A DNA stretch of 64,000 nt from Streptomyces sp. NBC_01750 (lineage in GTDB: Bacteria > Actinomycetota > Actinomycetes > Streptomycetales > Streptomycetaceae). Every line of letters begins with the position of its first letter. The first letter of the stretch is position 1. The position numbers and the translations under genes were made by a program. The notes under the pieces were generated by a model that was not told the DNA's origin, ran no database searches, and saw nothing but the letters and a program-made list of their open reading frames with translations. The stretch spans positions 4,032,001-4,096,000 of the forward strand of contig NZ_CP109137.1 of NCBI RefSeq assembly GCF_035918095.1. Direction: 5' to 3'. Positions 48,660 through 59,565 of this stretch are shown here, one piece after another.

Positions 48660-51507
48660 GTCCCAGGCCCTCCGCCAGTACCTCCGCCAGATGCCGCGCC
48701 CGTCGCCCCTCCACCTGCTCCAGCTGCGTACGGCAGGAGAAGCCGTCCGCCAGGACCACCGCGGACTCGCCCGCCGCGCGGACCGCCGGGAGCAGCTGGT
48801 CCTCCGCGCACGCCACCGACACCGCGTAGTGGCCCCGCTCGAAGCCGAAGTTGCCCGCGAGGCCGCAGCAGCCGCCGCTCAACTCGCCCTTCAGACCCGC
48901 GCGTTCGCGAAGTCGGCGGTCCGCCGCGTCGCCCAGGACCGCGTGCTGGTGGCAGTGCGTCTGGCCCGCCACCGCCCGGTCGATCCTCGGCGGGATCCAG
49001 TCCGGGGCGCATTCCTCCAGGGCCTCGGCGAAGGTGCGGACGGACGAGGCCAGGCGGGCCGCCCGCGGGTCGTCGGACAGGAGCTCCGGCAGGTCCGTCT
49101 TCAGGGCCGCCGCGCAGCTCGGTTCCAGTACGACGACCGGGTAGCCCAGCTCCAGCAGCGGCTCCACCGTGTCCAGTGTGTGGCGCATGACCGTACGAGC
49201 CCGGTCGAGCTGGCCGGTCGAGACGTACGTCAGGCCGCAGCAGACCCGCCCCGGCGGCTGCACGATGCCGATGCCCGCCGACTCCATGACCTGCACCGCC
49301 GCCCGGCCCACGGACGGCGACAGATGGTCGGTGAAGGTGTCTGGCCACAGCACGGCCGTACGGCCGGTCGTGAGGACCGCCGTCCGGTCGGCCACGTACT
49401 CACCCAGCCAGCGCCGGAACGTGACCGGTGCGAGCCTCGGCAGCTCGCGCTCCGGCGCGATCCCGCCCAGCCGTTTGGCGAGCGCCGCCAGCGGCCGGAC
49501 CCGGGCCACCGCGTTGGCCACCCGTGCGAACGGCGCCGCCGCCCGCAGCCACACCGGCAGCCACCCCATCGCATAGTGCGAGGCCGGCCGGCGTCGGCCC
49601 GCGTAGTGGTGGTGCAGGAACTCCGCCTTGTACGTGGCCATGTCGACGCCCACCGGGCAGTCGCTCCGGCAGCCCTTGCAGGAGAGACACAGATCCAGCG
49701 CGTCCCGTACCTCCTCCGAGCGCCAGCCGTCGCGGACGACCTCGCCCGCGAGCATCTCGTGCAGCAGCCTGGCCCGGCCGCGCGTCGAGTGGGCCTCCTC
49801 GCCCGTGGCTCGGAACGACGGGCACATGACGTCCGTCCCTGAACCGGGCCCGGATACGCGGCACTTGGCCACACCCACGCACCGCCGCACCGCCACCGAG
49901 AAGTCCCCGCCGTCGTGCGGATAGCCGAAGGCGACCTCCACCGGCTTCGTCGGCAGGACGGAGAAGCGGAGATTGGCGTCGAGGCGGTCCGGGCGGACCA
50001 GCATCCCCGGGTTCATGCCGCCCGCCGGGTCCCACAGGTCCTTGAACCGGCCGAAGAGGCCGACCAGTTCGTCGCCGTACATCTTCGGCAGCAGCTCCGC
50101 GCGGGCCTGACCGTCGCCGTGCTCCCCAGACAGCGAGCCGCCGTGCGCGACCACCAGCTCCGCAACCTCCTCGGAGAACCGCCGGAAGCGCCGCACCCCC
50201 TCCGCACTCATCAGGTCGAAGTCGATACGGACATGAATGCAGCCGTCCCCGAAGTGCCCGTACGGCGTACCGCGCAGACCGTGCTCGGTGAGCAGCGCGC
50301 GGAAGTCCCGCAGATACGCACCCAGCCGGGCCGGCGGCACCGCGCAGTCCTCCCACCCCGGCCAGGCCTCGCCGCCGTCGGCGGTCCTGGTCGCCGTCCC
50401 CGCCGCGTCCTCGCGCACCCGCCACAGCGCCCGCATGCCGGCCGGGTCGTCCACCACCGTGCCATCCAGCGCGTCAGCCGCCCGCACAATGCCGTCCGCC
50501 CGCGCCCGCGCCTCGGCCGCCGTGTCGCCGCCCGTCTCCACGAAGAGCCAGGCACCGCCGCGCGGCAGCCCCTGCGCGTCCCGCACCAGGTCCTCGGCCA
50601 TGCCCTCGACGGTCAGCGGGCGGTGCGCCAGCAGGCCCGGGGCCGCTTCCGCCGCTGTGCCCTCGTCGGCGTAGCCGAGCACGGCGAGCGCCCGTGCGCG
50701 CGGCGCATCGACCAGCCGTACGCTCGCCCCGGTCAGCACGCCCAGGGTGCCCTCGCTGCCGCAGAAGGCCCGCGCCAGATCGACGCCCTTCTCGGGCAGC
50801 AGAGCGTCCAGCGCGTATCCGGAGATGCGCCTCGGCAGCCCGTCCGGGTACCCGGTCCGCAACAGCGCCAGATTCCGGTCGACCAGTTCCCGCAGCCCCG
50901 TCGGCGCGCCGCCCTCCCAGCCCTGCCCGAGCCGCAGTTCCGTGCCGCCGTAGGTGAGCACGGACAGGTTCCGGATGTTGTCGGCGGTCGTGCCCCACGC
51001 CACCGAGTGCGAGCCGCACGAATTGTTGCCGATCATCCCGCCGAGCGTGCAGCGGCTGTGCGTGGACGGGTCGGGTCCGAACGTCAGCCCGTGCGGCCGT
51101 ACGGCGGTCCGCAGGGTGTCCAGGACGACACCGGGCTGCACCACCGCCGTACGCGCCGCCGCGTCCACCTCCACCACCGCGTTCATATGGCGGGTGAAGT
51201 CCAGGACGACACCGATGCCGGTGGCCTGACCTGCGATGGAGGTCCCGGCGCCGCGCGGCACCACCGGCACCCCCTCGCGCCGGCACACGTCCAGGGCGGC
51301 GGCCACGTCCTCGGCGTCGCGCGGCGCGACGACGCCGACCGGCACGCGCCGGTAGTTGGACGCGTCCATGGTCATCAGCGCCCGGGCGGCCGGGGTGAAG
51401 TCCACCTCGCCGCGTACCGCCCGGGTGAGCGCGCGGGCCAGTTCGCCCGTCTCCCGGCGGTTCTGACCGCTCCGGCTGCCCCGCTGTACCTGTCGCTGTT
51501 CAGCCAT
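48646..51507 (-). CDS. FAD-linked oxidase/4Fe-4S/CCG fusion (D-lactate dehydrogenase-like)
   Basis: A 953-residue fused oxidoreductase. The PCMH-type FAD domain (about 30-250) shows VPVVPRGAGTSIAGQATGIGVVLDF and CTLGGMIGNNSCGSHSVAWG; the FAD-oxidase C domain follows (LRGTPYGHFGDGCIHVRIDF, HGGSLSGEHGDGQAR). Two ferredoxin-type clusters are marked by CVGVAKCRV...MCPSF and CLSCKGCRSDCPVG. The tail has two CCG motifs (RVCCGLTYVSTGQ; GGCCGLAGNFGFERGHY) that bind non-cubane clusters or transfer electrons to quinone. In other bacteria such one-piece proteins oxidise D-lactate or glycolate. ATG 51507 is preferred to earlier frames, which look non-coding. Confidence 0.94.
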   Translation of the reverse strand: MAEQRQVQRGSRSGQNRRETGELARALTRAVRGEVDFTPAARALMTMDASNYRRVPVGVVAPRDAEDVAAALDVCRREGVPVVPRGAGTSIAGQATGIGVVLDFTRHMNAVVEVDAAARTAVVQPGVVLDTLRTAVRPHGLTFGPDPSTHSRCTLGGMIGNNSCGSHSVAWGTTADNIRNLSVLTYGGTELRLGQGWEGGAPTGLRELVDRNLALLRTGYPDGLPRRISGYALDALLPEKGVDLARAFCGSEGTLGVLTGASVRLVDAPRARALAVLGYADEGTAAEAAPGLLAHRPLTVEGMAEDLVRDAQGLPRGGAWLFVETGGDTAAEARARADGIVRAADALDGTVVDDPAGMRALWRVREDAAGTATRTADGGEAWPGWEDCAVPPARLGAYLRDFRALLTEHGLRGTPYGHFGDGCIHVRIDFDLMSAEGVRRFRRFSEEVAELVVAHGGSLSGEHGDGQARAELLPKMYGDELVGLFGRFKDLWDPAGGMNPGMLVRPDRLDANLRFSVLPTKPVEVAFGYPHDGGDFSVAVRRCVGVAKCRVSGPGSGTDVMCPSFRATGEEAHSTRGRARLLHEMLAGEVVRDGWRSEEVRDALDLCLSCKGCRSDCPVGVDMATYKAEFLHHHYAGRRRPASHYAMGWLPVWLRAAAPFARVANAVARVRPLAALAKRLGGIAPERELPRLAPVTFRRWLGEYVADRTAVLTTGRTAVLWPDTFTDHLSPSVGRAAVQVMESAGIGIVQPPGRVCCGLTYVSTGQLDRARTVMRHTLDTVEPLLELGYPVVVLEPSCAAALKTDLPELLSDDPRAARLASSVRTFAEALEECAPDWIPPRIDRAVAGQTHCHQHAVLGDAADRRLRERAGLKGELSGGCCGLAGNFGFERGHYAVSVACAEDQLLPAVRAAGESAVVLADGFSCRTQLEQVEGRRARHLAEVLAEGLGLTRS

Positions 51508-51704
51508 GTGTCTCAGGATGCCCCTGTCTCTCTCGTCACACCCGAAGGAAACGTGCCAGCTGTGCCCGCCGCACCGCACAGCCCGCAGGGAAACCCCACA
51601 GGAAATTCCCAATGCGATCGGCAACTCTCCTATAGTGACGACCACTTGATCAGGAACAAGCGGCTCCAGTTACTGCCACCGCCACCCCCGGAAGGCAACA
51701 CTCG

Positions 51705-53553
<1,849 letters not shown>

Positions 53554-53570
53554 CCGAAGCCTGTACGACG

Positions 53571-53603
53571 AGGGGCCCGGGCGCGTGTCGCGCACGGGCC
53601 CCT
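53571..53603 (+). terminator. serC terminator
   Basis: AGGGGCCCG (53571-53579) pairs with CGGGCCCCT (53595-53603), with an inner GCGCG/CGCGC stem and a one-base mismatch. It starts 18 bp after the serC stop. Confidence 0.75.
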
Positions 53604-53762
53604 CGTGCGTGCGGGGCGTTCGCTGCTGCGCGCCGGCGCGACGGGCACGGTGTCACCCGTACGGCGGCCACTCACGCGTGCGAGTGACGGGCGGCGCACC
53701 GGACACACGGTGGTCCACCGGCCTACGATGATGGTCTCGACACCAGCCACCAGGAGGCCCGC

Positions 53763-54374
53763 ATGTCTGCCGCAGCAGCTGAGCACCCCTGTGATGGCGA
53801 GCCGGAAACGCTGCTCGAGGCGGCCCACCGTCTCGCGGAACAGCACCCCGGCTACCGCGTCGAGATCATCGGAGGCACCCTCACCGTGACGCCGCCGCCG
53901 GACGGGGCCCATGCATGGGCCCTGACCGACCTCATGATCCCCTTCCTCTCCGCTGGTCTGCACGGCGAGGAGTCAAAGGTGCTCCAGGCGGTCGGCCTCT
54001 GGCTGCCGGGAGGTCCGGAAGACTATGCCATCCCGGACCTCGCCGTCGTCGACGCCGACTTCCAAGAGCACCTTGTCGAGAACAACTGCTACGACCCGGC
54101 CGTCTTCCGTCTGGTTCTGGAAGTCACCTCCACCAACTACCAGCAGGATCTTCGGAACAAGGTCGCCGCCTACGCCGAGGCCAAGATCCCGGTCTACGTG
54201 ATCGTCGACCGTAAGCACGACCGCCTCCATGTCCTGACGGACCCCGTCTCCAACGGGTACGACAACCACCGCGTCCACGCACCGGGCGAGCTGATCGCCC
54301 TCCCCGCATCGATCGGCGCCGAGGTCAAACTCGACGTGGCGGCACTTCTGAAGGCTGCCGCGCGGCAGGGCTGA
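53763..54374 (+). CDS. Uma2 family endonuclease-like protein (copy 1)
   Basis: A 203-residue restriction-endonuclease-fold protein of the Uma2/DUF820 family. Core motifs: VEIIGGTLTVTPPPDG, DYAIPDLAVVDADF, FRLVLEVTSTNYQQDLRNKVAAYAEAKIPVYVIVD, fitting the PD-(D/E)xK site (Asp in PDLAV, Glu in LEVTS, Lys in NKV). These genes are multi-copy in Streptomyces and cyanobacteria; biological role is unclear. AGGAGG lies 8 bp before the ATG. A second, more divergent copy lies at 59659. Confidence 0.92.
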   Translation: MSAAAAEHPCDGEPETLLEAAHRLAEQHPGYRVEIIGGTLTVTPPPDGAHAWALTDLMIPFLSAGLHGEESKVLQAVGLWLPGGPEDYAIPDLAVVDADFQEHLVENNCYDPAVFRLVLEVTSTNYQQDLRNKVAAYAEAKIPVYVIVDRKHDRLHVLTDPVSNGYDNHRVHAPGELIALPASIGAEVKLDVAALLKAAARQG

Positions 54375-54406
54375 CCCCGCGCACCGCCCACCGCGCGGCA
54401 GGGCCG

Positions 54407-55384
54407 TCAGCCGCGCCGCAGCAGACGCTTCACGCCCAGGACAAGTGCGGCGGCGCCGACGACGCCGATCAGTCCGTACGTGAGGGTGCTCTTGTCGCCG
54501 TCATCGCCGACGGCCGGACTCCCACCCCTGGACGGTGACTTGCTGTCCCCGCCCGAGTCGCCTTCCTTGCCGGTCGCGACCCGCTCCACCCCGCTCTGCT
54601 CCCCCTCCGAGCCGAACAGCAGCGCTTTCCCGTCCAGCGTGTACGTGACCGACTCGGCCTGCCCCTGCAGCGGCGCGCTCACCCGGTGGTCCGCGCCGAG
54701 CTTGCCGTTCTTCCACTCGTATCCGCGCGCGCTGAAGTACGAGCGCAGCACCAGCTCCTTGCCGTCGGGCGAGAAGGCCCCGTCCGTCACCCACGGCACC
54801 TCACCGATCCGCCGGAAGACATTGGTCCCGGAGGCGGTGAGCGTGGCGGGGCCCTCGTACAGTCCGCCGCCGTCCTCGTTCTTCGACGCGATGTAGACCC
54901 GGCCGGTCTTGGGGTGGACCATCAGCGCCTCGGCATTGCGCGCGCCGTCCGCGTACTTCACCGTGAACTGTGTCGCGCGGACGGTCACGTCCTTGAGGGC
55001 CTTCGGCTCCGGGAAGCGGTAGATCCACACGTGGTCCCAGCTGCCGTTGAGGTTGTCGCCGATGTCGCCGACGTATACGTTCCCGTCCGGCCCGACCGAG
55101 ATCGCCTCCATGTCGCGGGGCTTGCCGACCCCCTTCAGCGTGACCGTCGCGACGGTCTCGCCGGTCCTGGAGTCGACGGCGAAGACGCGCGGCTCGTCCT
55201 GGTCGTTGTGCGTCCAGTAGATCCCGGGGTACGCGTGACTGGCCGCGAGCCCGCTGGACTCCGTGATCCTCGGGTCCTTGATCGTGAAGCCGGAGTCGTC
55301 GGAGGCGGCGGGGCCTGCGGCGAGCAGCACGACGGCGGCAGCGGCAGCGACGGCGGAACCGGTGACGTACGGAAGCGAACGCAT
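54407..55384 (-). CDS. Secreted/membrane-tethered propeller-like protein
   Basis: A 325-residue exported protein. The Sec signal is MRSLPYVTGSAVAAAAAVVLL (cleavage near AAS). The mature part has beta-propeller-like repeats (GNVYVGDIGDNLNGSWDHVWIYRFPEP, AEALMVHPKTGRVYIASKNEDG, WVTDGAFSPDGKELVLR). A Ser/Gly-rich spacer is followed by a C-terminal membrane segment (YGLIGVVGAAALVLGV) and a basic end KRLLRRG, so it is held at the cell surface, though without a clear LPxTG motif. Ligand or function is unknown. Confidence 0.88.
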   Translation of the reverse strand: MRSLPYVTGSAVAAAAAVVLLAAGPAASDDSGFTIKDPRITESSGLAASHAYPGIYWTHNDQDEPRVFAVDSRTGETVATVTLKGVGKPRDMEAISVGPDGNVYVGDIGDNLNGSWDHVWIYRFPEPKALKDVTVRATQFTVKYADGARNAEALMVHPKTGRVYIASKNEDGGGLYEGPATLTASGTNVFRRIGEVPWVTDGAFSPDGKELVLRSYFSARGYEWKNGKLGADHRVSAPLQGQAESVTYTLDGKALLFGSEGEQSGVERVATGKEGDSGGDSKSPSRGGSPAVGDDGDKSTLTYGLIGVVGAAALVLGVKRLLRRG

Positions 55385-55509
55385 GCCCCCAGCCTGCCAT
55401 CTCGCGTCGCCGCGATCAGCCCGCGCCGCCGACGACGTCGCCCGTGCCGCCGTGGCCGCCCCTGCCACCGTGGCCAGCCTCACATCGCAGGTGCGTGGCT
55501 TGATCCGCC

Positions 55510-56301
55510 ATGATGACCCCCATGCGTTTCATGTTCGTCGGCGACTCCATGACCATCGGACGCGCCGGCGACTACAGCTGGCGCTACCGCTTGTGGCAGC
55601 ACCTTGCCAGGTCCTTCGAGGGCCCGTACGAGATCGTCGGCCCCCGGACCGCGCTGTACGACACGGCGACCAACACGCCGGTGTCGCACACCTATGCGGA
55701 CCCGGCCTTCCCCGCCGAGGCCCGCCGCCACCTGTCCGGCTGGGGCGAGGGCTGGCTCCACATGGCCCCCGTCATCCGCGGGACGGTGACCGCGGAACAG
55801 GCGGACATCCTGCTGGTCTCGCTCGGCCTGATAGACCTCGGCTTCTACACGGACAGCACCCAAACCGCCGTGAACGCCCGCCGGTTCATCGCCGAGGCCC
55901 GCGCAGCCAACCCCCGTGTCCGGATGATCCTGTTGCCGGTCATCCCCAACATACGGGCCCGCTCGGACGCCCCCTTCGCGGCGGAGTGCGACCGCTTCAA
56001 CGAGCTCCTGGCAAAGGCGGTCGCCGACCTGGACTCGCCGACGTCGCCGATCCTGCTGGCGTCGCCGCCGGATTCGTACGCCATCGACACGGACACGTAC
56101 GACGGAACGCACCCGGGCCCGACGGGCGAACACAAGCTGGCGGCGGCCTTCGCGGAGGCGATGCACCAGGCGTGGGGGCTCGGCGGGCGGTACGGGGCGA
56201 CGGCGGCGCCGTCAGGCCGGCGTACCGCCCACCGTCACTACCTTGATCGCGACGCGGGAGCCGTCGACGCTGCGGACGGCGCGGTCATGGCCGGCCCGTA
56301 A
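55510..56301 (+). CDS. SGNH/GDSL-type hydrolase
   Basis: A 263-residue esterase-like protein. The nucleophile block is FVGDSMTIGRAGDYSWRYRLW (Ser in GDS), and the DxxH block is DGTHPGPTGEHKLAAAFA near the C-terminus. The middle part ILLVSLGLIDLGFYTDS replaces the usual GxND block, and may hold the oxyanion Gly. No signal peptide, so it acts in the cytoplasm or leaves by another way. The last 30 residues look unconserved (RTAHRHYLDRDAGAVDAADG), so the native stop may have been lost. Likely substrate: an acetylated sugar or lipid ester. Confidence 0.86.
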   Translation: MMTPMRFMFVGDSMTIGRAGDYSWRYRLWQHLARSFEGPYEIVGPRTALYDTATNTPVSHTYADPAFPAEARRHLSGWGEGWLHMAPVIRGTVTAEQADILLVSLGLIDLGFYTDSTQTAVNARRFIAEARAANPRVRMILLPVIPNIRARSDAPFAAECDRFNELLAKAVADLDSPTSPILLASPPDSYAIDTDTYDGTHPGPTGEHKLAAAFAEAMHQAWGLGGRYGATAAPSGRRTAHRHYLDRDAGAVDAADGAVMAGP

Positions 56302-56347
56302 CCGCCGCCACTCGGTTCCGCCGCCCGGGCCGCCCTCGTCGGGACCG

Positions 56348-56716
56348 TCAGGCGAATGCCGCCCACCGGGTGATGGCGAACCTGGACCCGTCGCGACGGA
56401 CCTCCACCGCGCCCGCTCCCCCGAAGTGCGCCGGGACCACCAGCTCCCTTTCATCCGCAGCGCGTTCGAGGACGCTCCTCCTGCTCGCCGCCGCGCGCGC
56501 CGCGTCCTCGTCGAAGCAGCTGTTGCAGGAGGGTTCGAGGATCTGCACCGGGCTGTGCAGCAGATCGCCGACGAACACCGCCCGGTCGCTCCCGGACGCC
56601 AGCCTCAGCACTGCCGAGCCCGGCGTATGGCCGTGCGCGGACTCGAGCGTGAGGTTGGCGTCGATGCGGTGGGTGCCCTCCCACAGCACCGCCTGGCCGG
56701 AGCGGTGCACCGGCTC
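56348..56716 (-). pseudogene. MBL-fold metallohydrolase, 5'-truncated
   Basis: Only the C-terminal 120 residues remain: EPVHRSGQAVLWEGTHRIDANLTLE, AHGHTPGSAVLRL (the His of the metal site HxHxxDH-distal block), RAVFVGDLLHSP and the end VVPAHFGGAGAVEV. The N-terminal half with HxHxDH is missing; homology stops near 56716, where Gly/Ala-rich sequence of no family begins. It should be inactive. Its 5' end faces the equally truncated AraC fragment at 56751. Confidence 0.78.
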
Positions 56717-56750
56717 GAGAGCCGACGGCGCCGCCGGCTGGCCCGCCGCG

Positions 56751-57077
56751 CTGAACGACCCGGTGGTGGCAGCCGCCCTGCGGGTCCTGCACGAGGACCC
56801 CGCCGAGGCGTGGAGCAACGAACGGCTCGCCGCCCGGGTCGGCGTCTCCCGGGCCACACTGGCGCGCAGATTCACCGCCCTGGTCGGCCGCCCGCCGATG
56901 GCCTATCTGGGCTGGTGGCGGCTGACCCGCGCGGCCGCACTGCTGCGCGACACCCAGGAACCGCTCGACACCATCGCCCGCCGGGTCGGCTACAGCTCGC
57001 AGTACGCCCTCTCCCATGCCTTCAGTCGTCTGTTCGGCACGACACCGGGCAGGTACCGGACGCGCGCGGCGCAGTAG
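56751..57077 (+). pseudogene. AraC family regulator, 5'-truncated (HTH only)
   Basis: The C-terminal two-HTH AraC domain is complete (LNDPVVAAALRVLHEDPAEAWSNERLAARVGVSRATLARRFTALVG; LDTIARRVGYSSQYALSHAFSRLFGTTPGRYR) but nothing of the cupin effector domain remains. No start codon with a ribosome site lies at its left end. If expressed from an internal start it could make a constitutive DNA-binding fragment. Confidence 0.78.
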
Positions 57078-57125
57078 GGCGGCGCCACACACGCGTGACG
57101 CCGCCCGGGGTCGCTCGTCCGGCCG

Positions 57126-57593
57126 TCAGAACACGAACGGGCCGGGAGTCTGCGCGGACGTGGCGTTGCAGGTCGCGGTGATGCCGAAGACCACGACCGT
57201 CAGTGACGACGCTTCCAGGCTGTCGCCCGCGGCGACCGTCCCGTTGAGGGGACCGGTGGACACGTCGCCCCCGGCGGGGATCGCCGGGTTGGAATTACCG
57301 GTGAACGTCGAGGTGCCGGAGCCGTTGTTGGTCAGCTTCAGGGTCGACTTGACCGAATTCGCCGAGATGTTGAGGGGGGACTTGATGGCCGAGGTGGACA
57401 GGCTGATGGTCGCGGCCGTGCCGTCCTGAGTGGCCGTGAGCGTCGCCGTGCCCGAGCCGAAGGAACCGCAGTCGAAGGAGATGGTGGCCGTGTCCGGCGT
57501 CACCGCGTTCGCGGCGGGTGCCATCACGAGCGCGCCTGCGGCCAGTACGCCGGTGCTCACTAATACGCCGAATCCGAGTCTGCCGTGCTTCAT
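57126..57593 (-). CDS. Small secreted protein (beta-sandwich-like)
   Basis: A 155-residue exported protein. Signal peptide MKHGRLGFGVLVSTGVLAAG with cleavage after AANA. The mature chain of about 125 residues is Thr/Ser/Gly-rich with strands (ATISFDCGSFGSGTATLTATQDGTAATISLS; LTVVVFGITATC) and two cysteines that may pair. There is no catalytic motif; its composition resembles small Streptomyces cell-envelope proteins of unknown role. AAGGCGGG lies ahead of the ATG. Its transcript is divergent from that of the next secreted protein. Confidence 0.82.
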   Translation of the reverse strand: MKHGRLGFGVLVSTGVLAAGALVMAPAANAVTPDTATISFDCGSFGSGTATLTATQDGTAATISLSTSAIKSPLNISANSVKSTLKLTNNGSGTSTFTGNSNPAIPAGGDVSTGPLNGTVAAGDSLEASSLTVVVFGITATCNATSAQTPGPFVF

Positions 57594-57900
57594 GGGGTCC
57601 CGCCTTCGTGTGGGGGTGTACGGGATGCTGTCGCCGGCTGCCGTTACGCGCCGCCTGGGGCCGGGGTGTGCCCCGGGCCTGATGGGCAGTCAGTGACTGT
57701 CGTCATTGCGGCATGTGCACCTCAAGAAAGCAAGGCCGGTCCCATGAACCCTGACCGGCAACGGCCAAATCCGGCCGCGGCATCGTCACCCACCGTACGG
57801 ACATTCGGTCCCCAACTGCCTTGACAGAAAAGGCCTGTTGTAGACCGGCCGTCGGAACTACGCTGACGCGATCACACCGCCTGCAGAAAGGCTCCACACC
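57594..57900. other. Intergenic region between divergent secreted-protein genes
   Basis: About 307 bp. It contains a stable GC hairpin (57659-57679, GGCCGGGG/CCCCGGGCC with one bulge), an odd palindrome CAGTCAGTGACTG (57687-57699) and a TTGACA box at 57821-57826 that may belong to the rightward gene. No coding sequence seen. Confidence 0.5.
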
Positions 57901-58314
57901 ATGCGCAAGATCATCCGCATCGCCGCGGTCGCCGGCGCCGCCACCGCGATCGCCCTCGGCAACGCCTCCAGTGCCCAGGCGGCGAGCACCTGGTACGCCT
58001 ACGCGCACACCTCCGGCACCGCGTACGGCACGTTCACGGACGACGGCGACACGTTCAGAGCCTGCGACACCAAGTCGGACGGCCTGGGCGTCTGGCTGAA
58101 GATCACTGCCACCTGGTACGCGGGCCCCAACGACGTGCCGTACACCGGCAGCTTCGAGAGGTACTTCACTCCGAATGCCGGCAACTGCTCCACCTACAAG
58201 CACGGCGACCTCGTCGAGGACCGCACGGTCAAGCTGACCGTCTGCCTCGGCAACACGGTCAACGGCTCCACCAGCCGCTTCGACTGCGGCTCGACCATCA
58301 CCGCCAAGTCCTGA
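57901..58314 (+). CDS. Small secreted cysteine-containing protein
   Basis: A 137-residue exported protein. Signal peptide MRKIIRIAAVAGAATAIALG, cleavage near AQA-AS. The mature domain of about 110 residues has four cysteines (RACDT, GNCST, TVCLG, FDCGS) that could form two disulfides, and aromatic strands (STWYAYAHTSGTAYGTF, GVWLKITATWYAG). No enzyme motif; unknown function. AGAAAGG precedes the ATG with 8-9 bp spacing. Confidence 0.85.
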   Translation: MRKIIRIAAVAGAATAIALGNASSAQAASTWYAYAHTSGTAYGTFTDDGDTFRACDTKSDGLGVWLKITATWYAGPNDVPYTGSFERYFTPNAGNCSTYKHGDLVEDRTVKLTVCLGNTVNGSTSRFDCGSTITAKS

Positions 58315-58340
58315 CGCTCCCCGGCCACGCTCCGAGTCGA

Positions 58341-58373
58341 GCCGTGCGGTCGCGCGAGCCGCGGCCGCACGGC
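58341..58373. terminator. Strong terminator hairpin
   Basis: GCCGTGCGG (58341-58349) pairs with CCGCACGGC (58365-58373), continued by CGCG/CGCG around a five-base loop. It lies after the secreted-protein gene and 150 bp before the convergent gene's stop. Confidence 0.7.
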
Positions 58374-58521
58374 CACGCCGCCCGTACGCGGACCGTGATG
58401 CTGCTGCCACCATCGTGAGGCTCCCTCGGCCGATCGACCGGACCGTTCCCTCACCATGCGCCACGGGCCCCGGCGCCCGCAGGCCGGGGCCGCCGAACGG
58501 GTGACCCGCGGCGGCCCGGCA

Positions 58522-59025
58522 CTACGCCCGCGTCAGCCGGTTCGCGAACGTCGACATCGTGTACGTCCCGATGCCCATGACGACCTCCAGCGCGTTCTGC
58601 TCCGTATAGCCGTGCGCGAGGAACGCCCGCAGCTCCTCGTCACCTACGCCACCTGCCGTACGCAGCACCTCCAACGCGAACTGCCGTACCGCTTCCAGTC
58701 GTTCGTCGCCGAGCGGCTTCCGCTCCCGCAGTGCGGCGATCAACTCCCCCTCCGCTCCCAGCGAACGCAGCTTGCCGGTGTGCATGGCGACGCATACATG
58801 ACACTCATTGCGCGTCGCGACCGTCATGACGACCACCTCGCGCGCGACCGGCTCCAGGGTCGCCTGCTCGAACAGGGCGCTGAGCTTCAGAAAGCCGTCC
58901 AGCAGATGCGGTGACGCGGCGAGCTTGGCGACCGCGGGCGGCAGGTGGCCAAGGTGCTTGATGGTCGACTCCATGGAGTTGCGCGACGCGGCCGGAGCCG
59001 ATTCCAGAGTGTGTTCGGTAAACAT
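58522..59025 (-). CDS. AhpD-like carboxymuconolactone decarboxylase family protein
   Basis: A 167-residue protein of the AhpD/CMD fold. The redox motif NECHVCVAMHTG has the CxxC pair and distal His of AhpD-type peroxidase partners. Around it VAREVVVMTVATR and ALEVVMGIGTYTMSTFANRL are typical. It probably reduces peroxides or acts as a thiol-dependent reductase. AGGAG lies 7 bp before ATG 59025. It is divergent from a MarR gene whose -10 box and operator-like palindrome lie between the starts, so it is probably repressed by that MarR protein and induced by oxidants. Confidence 0.92.
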   Translation of the reverse strand: MFTEHTLESAPAASRNSMESTIKHLGHLPPAVAKLAASPHLLDGFLKLSALFEQATLEPVAREVVVMTVATRNECHVCVAMHTGKLRSLGAEGELIAALRERKPLGDERLEAVRQFALEVLRTAGGVGDEELRAFLAHGYTEQNALEVVMGIGTYTMSTFANRLTRA

Positions 59026-59040
59026 GCGATGGCTCCTATA

Positions 59041-59061
59041 ATCGACAACATGGTTGACGAT
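59041..59061. promoter_or_regulatory. 21-bp imperfect palindrome, candidate MarR operator
   Basis: The pattern ATCG-n-CAAC-nnn-GTTG-n-CGAT, 16 of 21 positions symmetric, begins on the last two bases of a TATAAT box (59037-59042) for the rightward gene. A further half-site GTTGTCGA lies at 59077-59084. Confidence 0.55.
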
Positions 59062-59565
59062 AAAAAGGTAAACCAGGTTGTCGAAATGCGCAACGGTCCT
59101 GAGGACACGCCGGGTTACGAGCTGCCCCTGCTCCTCTTCGCCGGGTTCCGTTCACTCATCGACCGGCTGCACGCCGAGCTGGCCGAGCAGGGTCACCCGG
59201 ACGTCCGGCCCGCGCACGGCTTCGCGATGCAGGCGATCGGCGCGGGCGGCGCGACCGCGAGCGAGATCGGACGGCGGCTCGGCGTCTCCAAGCAGGCGGC
59301 CGGCAAGACGGTCGACCGGCTCGTGGCCCTGGGCTATGCCGTACGCGCCGACGACCCCGCCGATGCCCGCCGCAAGCTCGTGCGCCTCACCCCGCACGGC
59401 ATCGACGCGCTGACCCGTTCGGCCGCGGTCTTCGACGAACTGCGCGCGGACTGGGCCCGCACGCTGGGCGCGCGGCGCGTGGCCGATATGGAGGAATCGC
59501 TGCGCATGGTGGTCCCGGCGGAGGCGTTCCGGCTCGACGCGGCGGGCTGGTTCGGCGGCGCGTGA
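59050..59565 (+). CDS. MarR family regulator
   Basis: A 171-residue winged-helix regulator. The recognition region is GGATASEIGRRLGVSKQAAGKTVDRLVALGYAVRADDPADARRKLVRLTPHG, with the wing DARRKLVRL. TATAAT (59037-59042) ends 7 bp before ATG 59050, so a leaderless start is likely; ATG 59086 is an alternative. The palindrome at 59041 would block its own promoter and the divergent AhpD-like gene. No cysteine pair typical of OhrR is visible, so the signal is unlikely to be direct thiol oxidation. Confidence 0.92.
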   Translation: MVDDKKVNQVVEMRNGPEDTPGYELPLLLFAGFRSLIDRLHAELAEQGHPDVRPAHGFAMQAIGAGGATASEIGRRLGVSKQAAGKTVDRLVALGYAVRADDPADARRKLVRLTPHGIDALTRSAAVFDELRADWARTLGARRVADMEESLRMVVPAEAFRLDAAGWFGGA

